Notes under the pieces: generated by a model
Database searches by the model: none
What the model saw: only the letters and a program-made list of their open reading frames with translations
What the model was told of the DNA's origin: nothing
Origin: Ruixingdingia sedimenti
GTDB taxonomy: Bacteria; Pseudomonadota; Alphaproteobacteria; Rhodobacterales; Rhodobacteraceae
Direction of reading: 5' to 3'
Length of the DNA stretch: 29,055 nucleotides
Assembly (NCBI RefSeq): GCF_031432425.1
Contig: NZ_JAVKPH010000036.1
Location: 1-29,055 of the forward strand
Shown: piece after piece, positions 1 to 6,405 of the stretch
How positions within the stretch are numbered: the stretch's first letter is position 1
Layout: every line of letters begins with the position of its first letter
Translations under genes and position numbers: made by a program

Positions 1-42
1 CAGCTCGCCATCATGTTCGAAGACCGCTTCCCAATGGCCTAA
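1..42 (+). CDS. 3' end of a transposase gene (partial, IS256/Mutator-like)
   Basis: Reading from base 1, thirteen codons give QLAIMFEDRFPMA followed by TAA at 40-42. IS256-family transposases typically end in a segment of the form N-Q-(F/L)-A/T-I-x-F-E-D-R-x-P, and this tail fits that pattern. Nothing upstream is visible, so the catalytic DDE residues cannot be checked and it is unknown whether the gene is intact. The orientation is head-on with the RTX gene. The family call is an inference from a short C-terminal match. Confidence 0.45.
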   Translation, partial: QLAIMFEDRFPMA

Positions 43-77
43 CACAACGCGTCAGGCACAAAATTCGGCACAGTCTC
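1..77 (+). mobile_element. Partial insertion sequence end, probably IS256 family
   Basis: The first 42 bases read in frame to a stop and encode a transposase-like C-terminus (see the CDS fragment). They are followed by about 35 non-coding bases holding two copies of GGCACA separated by AAATTC, which look like a terminal inverted repeat ending at about base 72-77. The neighbouring RTX gene is read towards this element and stops inside it, as expected if the IS landed within the RTX gene. The rest of the IS lies outside the window, so the other inverted repeat and the target duplication cannot be seen. The family call rests on the transposase tail and on the general look of the end, both from memory. 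Confidence 0.5.
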
Positions 78-927
78 GGGTCAGCGTGGCGAAGCCGCCG
101 CTGCTGCCCACGGTATATTTGCTTTGCTGATCCGCCATGACCGCGGTGTCGGTGCCAGAGCCGCCATAGAGCGTGTCGGTGCCGCCGCCACCGTAGAGCG
201 TATCGTTGTTGTTCTCGCCGTACAGTTCGTCATCCCCTGCGCCGCCGTACAGCACGTCGTTGTCATCATCGCCGCGCAGCGTGTCGTCGCCATCGCCGCC
301 ATGAAGCGTGTCGTTGCCATTGCCGCCGTCGAGCGAATCGTTGCCCGTGCCGCCGCTCAGCAGGTCGTTGCCGTTGCCGCCGAACAGCCGGTCGTTGCCG
401 CCGCCGCCGTCGATGGTGTCGCTCCCCGAGGTGCCGGTGATGCTGTCCGTCCCGCTGCCGCCGCGATAGTCGAACAACTCGATGCTGCTCATGTTGACCG
501 AGACAGACCCTCCGCCGCTGCCGCTGGTCAGAGTGCCGTTGCCGAGCGTGAAGGTGTGGTTGTTGCTGCGGCCGGAGAAGTCGATGATCGCCGTATCGGT
601 GCCAAAGCCGCCGTTCAGCGTGGAGTTGCCGGAACTGCCCGCGACCAGCGTGTCGCTGCCGTTGCCGCCGAACAGTTGGTCGGTTCCCGTGCCGCCGTCG
701 AGGTAATCGTTGCCGTCGCCGCCATACAGGCTGTCATTTCCTTCATCGCCATAAAGCGTGTCGTTGTCGTTGCCGCCGTTCAACGTGTCGTTGCCCGTCC
801 CGCCATACATCAGGTCGTTGCCGTCAAGACCCGACAAGGAGTCATTGCCGCCGTTGCCCCAGAACCTGTCGTCGTTATTGGTGCCAGACTGGGAATTGCC
901 GGAGTTGTTCAGATCATAGTCGGCCAT
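52..927 (-). CDS. RTX (hemolysin-type calcium-binding repeat) protein, probably 3'-truncated
   Basis: The 291-residue acidic, Gly/Asp/Asn-rich protein is built almost wholly of GGxGxDxLx nonapeptides. One block covers about residues 27-95 and a second about 165-260, split by a less repetitive segment (about 96-160). Such repeats bind calcium and form parallel beta-rolls in proteins exported by type I secretion, whose signal is C-terminal and uncleaved. No N-terminal signal peptide is seen, which agrees. After the last repeat a segment starts (SKYTVGSSGGFATLTR) that in relatives normally continues, but here it ends abruptly in DCAEFCA, seven residues with two cysteines. These codons coincide with the IS-like end at 1-77, so the natural C-terminus and probably the secretion signal are missing. 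The start ATG at 927 has AAGG about 8 bases upstream. Export is doubtful in this state. Confidence 0.85.
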   Translation of the reverse strand: MADYDLNNSGNSQSGTNNDDRFWGNGGNDSLSGLDGNDLMYGGTGNDTLNGGNDNDTLYGDEGNDSLYGGDGNDYLDGGTGTDQLFGGNGSDTLVAGSSGNSTLNGGFGTDTAIIDFSGRSNNHTFTLGNGTLTSGSGGGSVSVNMSSIELFDYRGGSGTDSITGTSGSDTIDGGGGNDRLFGGNGNDLLSGGTGNDSLDGGNGNDTLHGGDGDDTLRGDDDNDVLYGGAGDDELYGENNNDTLYGGGGTDTLYGGSGTDTAVMADQQSKYTVGSSGGFATLTRDCAEFCA

Positions 928-1406
928 TGGGGAAACCTTTCGTCAATCGTCACCAGGCGGGCACTGGCGGAGGGGGTTATGTTGTTCCTGAACAAGGAGT
1001 TACTGGCATAACAACAGGAGCCGTGCGGCAAGCACGGCGCATCCTCTTTTCATGCTGTGGTATTGTCGCCCCCAACACCCCAACACGGCACAAACGTCAT
1101 CCGGCCCAGCCTATGCGTTAACCGTTATTAGTCAACCGGAAACGTTAACGAAGATTAACAAGATTCTCTGTTTAGATTGCTTCTAATAAAATGCCTTTCG
1201 GTGCCCCGGGCATCCGCCCCGGACACTCCGGCAAGTCGATTGCCGGAAAACCCCTGTCTTTTACCTGAATGACCCCGCCCGCCGCCCGCTGGCGCGCGCC
1301 CGTTCCGGGCCTGTCCGGGGCGGTGCGGGGGCCGCGCCACCGCGGCCTGCCGGGGGCGGGGCGCGCCGGGGGGCGGGCCTGTCCCGCGTCCTGATTCGGC
1401 GGCGCT
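928..1406. other. Non-coding stretch between RTX and dsbA-like genes
   Basis: No convincing gene is seen in these 480 bases; the frames open here are compositional shadows. The segment 1095-1200 is much richer in A/T than its surroundings and holds several GTTAAC/TTAAC words. A hairpin at 1227-1247 (8-bp stem TCCGGCAA, loop GTCGA) lies between the two genes but has no T-run on either side, so it is not a clear terminator. 1260-1400 is extremely GC-rich. The promoter of the RTX gene should lie here, reading leftwards. Confidence 0.5.
982..995. promoter_or_regulatory. Palindrome upstream of the RTX gene (operator candidate)
   Basis: TTGTTC-CT-GAACAA is a perfect 14-base inverted repeat 55-68 bases upstream of the RTX start codon. 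It is nested in an outer inverted pair, GTTATG (976-981) and CATAAC (1007-1012). The position suits a regulator-binding site or a 5' UTR hairpin. No specific regulator is recognised. Confidence 0.3.
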
Positions 1407-2027
1407 TCAGCCGCGCCGCAGGGCGTCCACCGCCCGTTGCAGCGCCATCACCGAGGTCACGCCTGGAAACACGTCCTGCCCCACGACATAGGAGGGCGTG
1501 CCCAACAGACCCAGCATGTCGGCCTGTTCGCCGTTGCGCCGCAGAAGGCCGGTCCAGCGGTCGGCCTCTTGCGCATGGGCGTCCAGCGCCGCGGCCGGGT
1601 CCACGCCCGCATCGCGTGCGGCGGTGTCGATGGCGGCCTCGGTCAGCCGGCCGCCGCGCAGGGCCATCAGGCTGTCCATCACCGCCGCATACCGCCCCAT
1701 CCCCACAGCGCCGAGCGCCACCTGCGCCGCGCGCAGCGACAACGGCCCGAACACCGGCCAGTCCTTCATCACCAGCCGCAGCCCGCCATCCGCCCCCACC
1801 ATCCGCAGCAAGGCCGCATGGCCCTGCCGGCAGAAGGGGCACTGGTAATCGAAGAACTCCACGATCGTGACATCGCCCTCGGGGTTGCCCAGGACCGGCT
1901 GGTCGGGATCGTGGGTCAGCGCCACGGGATCGGGGCCGTGCACCAGTTGCCCCCGGGCGGCGGCGGGCAGCACCAGCAGGCCGCCCAGTCCCAGGGCCAT
2001 CGTCTTGCGTCGGGTCAGGGTCATCAT
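1407..2027 (-). CDS. DsbA family thiol:disulfide oxidoreductase, exported
   Basis: The 206-residue protein has an N-terminal export signal (residues 1-26: TRRKTMALGLGGLLVLPAAA, then a likely cleavage near ARG-Q). The paired arginines make Tat export possible but the motif is not a perfect match. The mature part is a DsbA-type thioredoxin fold with an EFFDYQCPFC segment (catalytic C63 and C66) and the cis-proline loop LGTPSY near residue 175. Proteins of this kind oxidise or isomerise disulfides in the periplasm, and the CPFC dipeptide and small size resemble the BdbD/ScsC/DsbA-like group. The gene lies 7 bases after the TlpA-like gene. Its ribosome site GAGGAGGA overlaps the upstream stop, so the two are translated as a unit, and both partners probably share one redox function. 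Two adjacent ATG codons (2027 and 2024) are possible starts. Confidence 0.85.
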   Translation of the reverse strand: MMTLTRRKTMALGLGGLLVLPAAARGQLVHGPDPVALTHDPDQPVLGNPEGDVTIVEFFDYQCPFCRQGHAALLRMVGADGGLRLVMKDWPVFGPLSLRAAQVALGAVGMGRYAAVMDSLMALRGGRLTEAAIDTAARDAGVDPAAALDAHAQEADRWTGLLRRNGEQADMLGLLGTPSYVVGQDVFPGVTSVMALQRAVDALRRG

Positions 2028-2034
2028 GTCCTCC

Positions 2035-2844
2035 TCAATCGTGCAGGGCGGCGACCCCGGCGCGCAGCCCCGCGCGCGAGATCTCGCCCATATGGGCGCG
2101 GCGCAGCCGCCCGTCGGCGCCGATGAACAGCGTCGCAGGCAGGCCCTGCATGCCGAAATGCCGCAACATCCGCCCGTCGGGGTCCAGCAGCGGGGCCAGC
2201 ACGATCCCCTCGCGCGCCAGATAGCGGCGGATGGCGGCGGCGCCTTCGCCCTGGTTGACGAAGAGGATGCGCACGCCCGCGGCCCGCGCGGCCTCTTCGG
2301 CCAGCATCGGCATCTCGCGCCGGCAGGGCGGGCACCAGCTGGCCCAGAGGTTGATCACGACAGGCCCCGGCCCGGGCGGCGCCGGCTGGCCGTCGAGCGT
2401 TTGCAGCATCAGCCCGGCAGGCAAGGCGGCGGGCGTGCCGGTGGTGGCGGCGCGCAGCGCGACCCCCGTGGTCAGCGCCAGCGCGGTCGCGATCGCCGCC
2501 GGCGCCGCCAGCGCCCGCGCCCGGGCCAGATACCAGGCCGAGACCGCGGCGAACCCCGCCGCCCCGGCGGCCGGGCTGAATCCGCCCTGCCAGACGGCCA
2601 GCGCCGTCAGCGGCTCGGCGGCGAAAACATCGTGATGCGCGGCGACGAATCCCGCCCGCGCGGCCAGCCCCGCCGTCAGCACCGCCGCCGTCGCCCAGTC
2701 CGCCAGCCGCCGCGCGCCGGACTGCCCGGCCCGGCGGCCCAGGATCCAGGCGGCCAGCAGCAGCACCAACACCCCGGCCAGAACCCCCGCACGGTCGGCC
2801 GACAGCGCCAGCGGCCCAAGCGACAGCCCGCCCATCACCCGCAT
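2035..2844 (-). CDS. TlpA-like thioredoxin-fold protein with membrane N-terminus
   Basis: The protein has 269 residues. The first 130 form a membrane domain with about four hydrophobic segments (around 12-35, 50-68, 93-106 and 113-132). It contains an ARAGFVAAHHDVF stretch resembling part of prolipoprotein diacylglyceryl transferase (Lgt). The C-terminal half (about 140-269) is a TlpA/ResA-type thioredoxin domain with WASWCPPC (C171 and C174) and the cis-Pro loop GLPATLFI. Such proteins reduce periplasmic disulfides, for example in cytochrome maturation or as reductase to a DsbA-like partner. The gene precedes the dsbA-like gene by 7 bases, so they form an operon. The membrane half lacks enough of Lgt to be an active transferase and is better seen as an anchor or electron conduit. 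ATG 2844 or ATG 2835 could be the start. Confidence 0.82.
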   Translation of the reverse strand: MRVMGGLSLGPLALSADRAGVLAGVLVLLLAAWILGRRAGQSGARRLADWATAAVLTAGLAARAGFVAAHHDVFAAEPLTALAVWQGGFSPAAGAAGFAAVSAWYLARARALAAPAAIATALALTTGVALRAATTGTPAALPAGLMLQTLDGQPAPPGPGPVVINLWASWCPPCRREMPMLAEEAARAAGVRILFVNQGEGAAAIRRYLAREGIVLAPLLDPDGRMLRHFGMQGLPATLFIGADGRLRRAHMGEISRAGLRAGVAALHD

Positions 2845-2889
2845 TCCCCCCCACCAGTACCCATCCCGCCTCGTCCTCGCTATGCCCGG

Positions 2890-2924
2890 CCCTTGTCGGA
2901 CCCTTGTCTTAAGCCGAGCTTAAG
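2890..2924. promoter_or_regulatory. Palindrome and direct repeats upstream of the tlpA-like/dsbA-like operon
   Basis: CTTAAGC-CGA-GCTTAAG (2908-2924) is a perfect 7-bp inverted repeat. Directly beside it are two copies of CCCTTGTC (2890-2897 and 2901-2908), spaced one helical turn apart (11 bases). Both lie 46-80 bases upstream of the operon start at 2844, a sensible place for operator sites. No T-run follows on the minus strand, so it is unlikely to be the tRNA terminator, though transcription of the tRNA also runs across it. Confidence 0.35.
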
Positions 2925-3004
2925 GCAGGGATGCAAGACCGCAGCGCGACATGCCGCCCTGCATAACCTGCGGCGGAGACTGGATTTCATGGCTGGGGGG
3001 AAAT

Positions 3005-3081
3005 TGGTCGGAGTGAGAGGATTCGAACCTCCGACCCCCTGCTCCCGAAGCAGGTGCGCTACCAGGCTGCGCTACACTCCG
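3005..3081 (-). tRNA. tRNA-Pro (anticodon CGG)
   Basis: A full cloverleaf reads on the minus strand. The acceptor CGGAGTG (3081-3075) pairs with CACTCCG. The D-arm has GCGC stems, the anticodon stem CCTGC/GCAGG encloses the loop TTCGGGA, and the T-arm has loop TTCGAAT with a G-T outer pair. The discriminator base is A, with an encoded CCA end at 3007-3005. Total length is 77 bases. The anticodon CGG reads CCG proline codons, which are very common in this GC-rich DNA. Confidence 0.97.
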
Positions 3082-3093
3082 ACCGTGGGGCGT

Positions 3094-3122
3094 GGGTTAA
3101 ACCTTCGCGGGGGCTTTGGCAA
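3094..3122 (-). promoter_or_regulatory. Possible promoter of tRNA-Pro
   Basis: On the minus strand TTGCCA (3122-3117) is followed after 17 bases by TAACCC (3099-3094), with the overlapping and better -10-like TTTAAC two bases earlier. This places a start site only a few bases before the tRNA. The -35 matches five of six consensus bases but the -10 is weak. Confidence 0.35.
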
Positions 3123-3143
3123 GACCCCAAGCGCGGCTTCGGA

Positions 3144-4094
3144 TCAAGGGGCCTGATCGTTGCGTGGCGGCTCTGCCACGGGGGGTGCGGGGGGGGCGGG
3201 TGCGGGGGTGGCGTGGGATACCGGGCGGGTGGCCGACACGCTCGGCCGGCCTTCGCGCAGAAGGATGTAGAGGCCGCTGCCGATGATGATCGCTGCCCCC
3301 AGAAATGTCAGCGTATGGGGCGTTTCGTGGAAAAAGACATAACCGTAGAACACGGCCCAGAGGATCTGCGAATAGTGCATGGGCGCGACCACCAGCGCCT
3401 CGGCAAAGCGGAAGGCGGTGATCATCGCCAGCATGCCCAGAAACGCCCCGGCCGCGACCAGGCCCATCAGCACCAGATCCGCGCCCGCCACCGGCACATA
3501 GACGAAGGGCAGCGCGACGGCGGTGGCGCCGAACTGCGCCAGCATCGGAAAGATCAGCATCGTGGCGCGGCTTTCCTGCGCGCTGATCCGCCGCGTGATC
3601 ACCGAATTGACCGCCGCCGCCCCGGCAGAGGCCAGCGCCGACAGATGGCCGGGGCCGAGGTCCACCTGCCCGGGCCGCAGCACCACCAGCACGCCGCAGA
3701 ACCCGACCGCCACCGCCGCCAGCCGCCGCGCCCCCACGCGTTCGCCCAGAACCGGCATCGCCAGCAGCGTGATGAACAGCGGCATGGTGAACAAAAGCGC
3801 ATAGGTCTGCGCCAGCGGCAGCACCGTGAAGCTGTAGAAGGCGCAGAGGGCCGATGTTACCACCGCCGCGCAGCGTATCGCCATCAGGCCGGGGTTGCGC
3901 GGCCGAAGGCGGATGTTCCGGCCCTCGCTCAGCGCCAGCAGGACGGCGAGCGGAAAGGCCAGGACGACCGAGAAGAACACGATCTGGAAGGCGGTATAGG
4001 TCCCGCCGAGCGCCTTCACCACCGCGTCGTGGGACGCATAGATGCCGAACGACAGCAGCGCGAGAAGCGCGCCTTTCAGGTTGGGGGCAGGCAT
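3144..4094 (-). CDS. DMT superfamily (EamA domain) transporter
   Basis: The protein is about 316 residues with ten predicted hydrophobic helices arranged as two EamA halves, beginning LKGALLALLSFGIYASHDAV and with the second half from about residue 150. The architecture is that of drug/metabolite exporters (RhaT/RarD/YdcZ-like), which move amino acids, metabolites or drugs across the inner membrane. The substrate cannot be told from sequence. The ATG at 4094 (MPAPN) is preferred because AAAGG lies about 10 bases upstream and the helix begins just after it. A GTG at 4127 would add 11 charged residues without a better ribosome site. The C-terminal tail (about 35 residues, Pro/Ala-rich) is cytoplasmic in this family. 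It lies downstream of leuB but is separated by a strong hairpin, so it is likely a separate unit. Confidence 0.85.
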   Translation of the reverse strand: MPAPNLKGALLALLSFGIYASHDAVVKALGGTYTAFQIVFFSVVLAFPLAVLLALSEGRNIRLRPRNPGLMAIRCAAVVTSALCAFYSFTVLPLAQTYALLFTMPLFITLLAMPVLGERVGARRLAAVAVGFCGVLVVLRPGQVDLGPGHLSALASAGAAAVNSVITRRISAQESRATMLIFPMLAQFGATAVALPFVYVPVAGADLVLMGLVAAGAFLGMLAMITAFRFAEALVVAPMHYSQILWAVFYGYVFFHETPHTLTFLGAAIIIGSGLYILLREGRPSVSATRPVSHATPAPAPPAPPVAEPPRNDQAP

Positions 4095-4155
4095 GCGGGG
4101 CGGCCTTTCGGTGCGGCGATCCTGCACACCATAGCCGCACCGCCGGCGGTCGCAA

Positions 4156-4175
4156 GCGGGGCCCGCAGGCCCCGC
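4156..4175 (-). terminator. Hairpin downstream of leuB
   Basis: GCGGGGCC-CGCA-GGCCCCGC is a perfect 8-bp stem 9 bases after the leuB stop codon in the direction of transcription. It is followed on the minus strand by TTGCG rather than a long T-run, so termination may be partial. Confidence 0.6.
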
Positions 4176-4184
4176 CGCCGGAGG

Positions 4185-5306
4185 TCAGAGAGAGGCGTCG
4201 AGCGCCGCGACGATCGCATCGCCCATCTGCGCGGTGTTGACCGGCGTGCCGCCCGCCGGGCCCATCAGGTCGGGCGTGCGCACGCCGTCGGCCAGCACCT
4301 TTTCCACCGCCTTTTCCAGCCGCGTCGCCTCGTCGCCGAGGTCGAAGGAATAGCGCAGCGCCATCGCGAAGCTGAGGATGCAGGCGATCGGGTTGGCCTT
4401 GCCCTGGCCGGCGATGTCGGGGGCCGATCCGTGCACGGGTTCGTAAAGCGCCTTGGGCCGGCCGTTTTCCATCGGCGCGCCGAGGCTGGCCGACGGCAGC
4501 ATGCCGAGGCTGCCGGTCAGCATCGCCGCCAGATCCGACAGCAGGTCGCCGAACAGGTTGTCGGTCACGATCACGTCGAACTGCTTGGGGTTGCGCGTCA
4601 GCTGCATCGCGCCCGCATCGGCATACATGTGCGACAGCTGGACATCGGGATATTCCTTGTCGTGCACCTCTTGCACCACCTGCCGCCACAGGATGCCGGA
4701 TTCCATCACATTGGCCTTCTCCATCGAGCAGACCTTGTTGCCCCGGCGGCGGGCTAGCTCGAACGCCGACCGCGCGACGCGGGCGATTTCCGATTCGGTA
4801 TAGCGTTGGGTGTTGATGCCCACACGCTCGTTCCCTTCGGTGAAGATGCCGCGGGGTTCGCCGAAATAGACGCCCGAGGTCAGTTCGCGCACGATCATGA
4901 TGTCGAGCCCGGCCACCACCTCTTTCTTGAGGCTGGAGAAATCGGCCAGCGCGTCGAAGCATTGCGCGGGGCGCAGGTTGGCGTAGAGGTCCATTTCCTT
5001 GCGCAGGCGCAGAAGGCCGCGTTCGGGTTTGACCGAGAAGTCGAGGCTGTCGTATTTCGGCCCGCCGACCGCGCCCAGAAGCACCGCGTCCACCGCCTGC
5101 GCCTTGGCCATCGTGTCGTCGTGCAGCGGCGTGCCGTGCCTGTCGTAGGCACAGCCGCCGACCAGATCCTCGGACACGTCGAAGGTGATGCCGCGTTTCG
5201 CGTCGAGCCAGGCGATGACTTTCTTCACCTCGGCCATGACTTCGGGGCCGATGCCGTCGCCGGAGAGGATGAGAAGGGAGGGATTGGCCAAGGTGCGCTC
5301 CGTCAT
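4185..5306 (-). CDS. leuB: 3-isopropylmalate dehydrogenase
   Basis: This NAD-dependent enzyme oxidatively decarboxylates 3-isopropylmalate to 2-ketoisocaproate in leucine synthesis, in the cytoplasm. The protein is collinear with the family: the N-terminal GDGIGPEVM loop, DAVLLGAVGGPKYD, RELTSGVYFGEPRGI, the catalytic Tyr/Lys region, and the metal/NAD segment TDNLFGDLLSDLAAMLTGS followed by EPVHGSAPDIAGQGKANP. The longest frame gives 373 residues from ATG 5306, which has no clear ribosome site. A TTG at 5291 has GGAG six bases upstream and gives 368 residues, beginning where most relatives begin (xNPSLLIL), so it may be the true start. leuC and leuD lie upstream on the same strand but two other genes intervene, so co-transcription is uncertain. 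Confidence 0.97.
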   Translation of the reverse strand: MTERTLANPSLLILSGDGIGPEVMAEVKKVIAWLDAKRGITFDVSEDLVGGCAYDRHGTPLHDDTMAKAQAVDAVLLGAVGGPKYDSLDFSVKPERGLLRLRKEMDLYANLRPAQCFDALADFSSLKKEVVAGLDIMIVRELTSGVYFGEPRGIFTEGNERVGINTQRYTESEIARVARSAFELARRRGNKVCSMEKANVMESGILWRQVVQEVHDKEYPDVQLSHMYADAGAMQLTRNPKQFDVIVTDNLFGDLLSDLAAMLTGSLGMLPSASLGAPMENGRPKALYEPVHGSAPDIAGQGKANPIACILSFAMALRYSFDLGDEATRLEKAVEKVLADGVRTPDLMGPAGGTPVNTAQMGDAIVAALDASL

Positions 5307-5364
5307 ATGCGGTTGGGTCGATTGGGCCTAGCCCCTGCGTTTCCCGGGGTCAAGTCCGGCCCTT

Positions 5365-6405
5365 TCAGGGCGGTTCGAGATCGACCCAGACCAGCCGGTG
5401 GCGCGAGGCCGCCGCCGCCTCTGCCGCCAAAGCCGCGCCGGGCGGGGGCCAGATCACGCCCGCGTCCAGAACCCGCAGCCCGGCGGAAGGCAGCACCAGA
5501 TCCACCCGCAGGTTGCCCGGCTGGCCCGGCCCGTCGCGGAAATCTGCGGTGTCGAGCGCGGGGTCGCCGCGATGCGCGGGATCCGCGGCCATCGCGCCGC
5601 CGTTGCTGCGCGGCTGCGGGTCTTGCAGCGCGGGATGGGCCAGCAGGGCGTGCATCGCCCCGGGCAGGCCGTCGCCATCCGCAGGGTCGAGGTTGCCATT
5701 GCCGAGGATGACGAAGGGCGTGGGCGGGCCGGTTCCGCCCTCGATCAGCCGCAGCCATAGGGCGGTTTCGTCGTGGTTGCGCCGGGCATTGCGGCCCGTG
5801 CCCCCGTCGAACACCGGCGGCGTCGCATGCCAGGCCAGCAGGTGCAGCAGACCCCCGCCGGGCAGATGCACCGGCACCATCCAATGGCCGGTGGTGGACA
5901 GGCGCTGCGCCGGGGTGACATCCGGCCCGGTCAGCGCGCCGGGCAGGTCGCGCCAGGCGAGGGCCGAGAAATCGCGCGCCGCCTCTGCCGCGATGGGCAG
6001 GCGCGACAGGATCGCCATGCCCTCCGCCCCGGTGAACCGGCCGAAGCCCTGCGCCTCGCCCGGCCGCCCGTCGCCATCCAGATCCTCGCCCGTGCGCAGG
6101 CCGCGGTTGGGGGGCAGGGCGAAGCGGTGGGGATAGGGGGCGCCCGCCGCGGCAAGCCGGTCGGCCAGCGCCGTCAGCGCCACCAGATCGTGGTCGTGAT
6201 CCACCCCGGTCAGCAACAGCACATCCGCCTGCGCCGCCGCGATCACCGCCACCACGGCCGCCACCTGCGGGTCCTTGCCCGACAGGATGTCGCGCAGCAG
6301 AAGGCCCGGGCCGCGGCGGGTCAGATCGGCGCCGAAGGTGGCGATGCGCAGGCTTTCGGCCCAGAGGGGCAGGGCGAGCCACGCCAGCAGCAGGCCCGCG
6401 ATCAG
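5365..6405 (-). CDS. Endonuclease/exonuclease/phosphatase-fold protein, exported, active site altered
   Basis: From about residue 18 the protein matches the Rhodobacterales EEP-family proteins near leu genes. It shows LRIATFGADL, PQVAAVVAVIAAAQADVLLL, EAQGFGRFTGAEGMAILSR, TGHWMVPVHLP, LLAWHATPPVFDG, a VILGNGNLDPADGDG loop and the terminal SRHRLVWVDL. A hydrophobic export signal (GLLLAWLALPLWA) precedes it, so it probably acts in the periplasm. DNase I-type enzymes normally carry Asn in the first strand (here G in ATFG) and Asp-x-Asn in the GDxN loop (here GNGN), so two usual metal or catalytic residues are changed. The final His is kept. No ATG/GTG/TTG lies near the signal peptide; the nearest ATG (6531) overlaps the upstream gene by 130 bases. 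A CTG at 6405 overlaps the upstream TGA as CTGA, and that coupled start is used here with doubt. Confidence 0.7.
   Translation of the reverse strand: MIAGLLLAWLALPLWAESLRIATFGADLTRRGPGLLLRDILSGKDPQVAAVVAVIAAAQADVLLLTGVDHDHDLVALTALADRLAAAGAPYPHRFALPPNRGLRTGEDLDGDGRPGEAQGFGRFTGAEGMAILSRLPIAAEAARDFSALAWRDLPGALTGPDVTPAQRLSTTGHWMVPVHLPGGGLLHLLAWHATPPVFDGGTGRNARRNHDETALWLRLIEGGTGPPTPFVILGNGNLDPADGDGLPGAMHALLAHPALQDPQPRSNGGAMAADPAHRGDPALDTADFRDGPGQPGNLRVDLVLPSAGLRVLDAGVIWPPPGAALAAEAAAASRHRLVWVDLEPP

Noticed and set aside
1227..1247. TCCGGCAA hairpin as terminator of the dsbA-like or RTX transcripts
   Set aside because: There is no T-run on either strand, and it lies about 160 bases from the dsbA-like stop, so a terminator role is not supported.
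3097..4962. 621-codon minus-strand frame across leuB and the DMT transporter
   Set aside because: Out of frame with both real genes, Arg/Gly/Ala-rich, and containing no motif.
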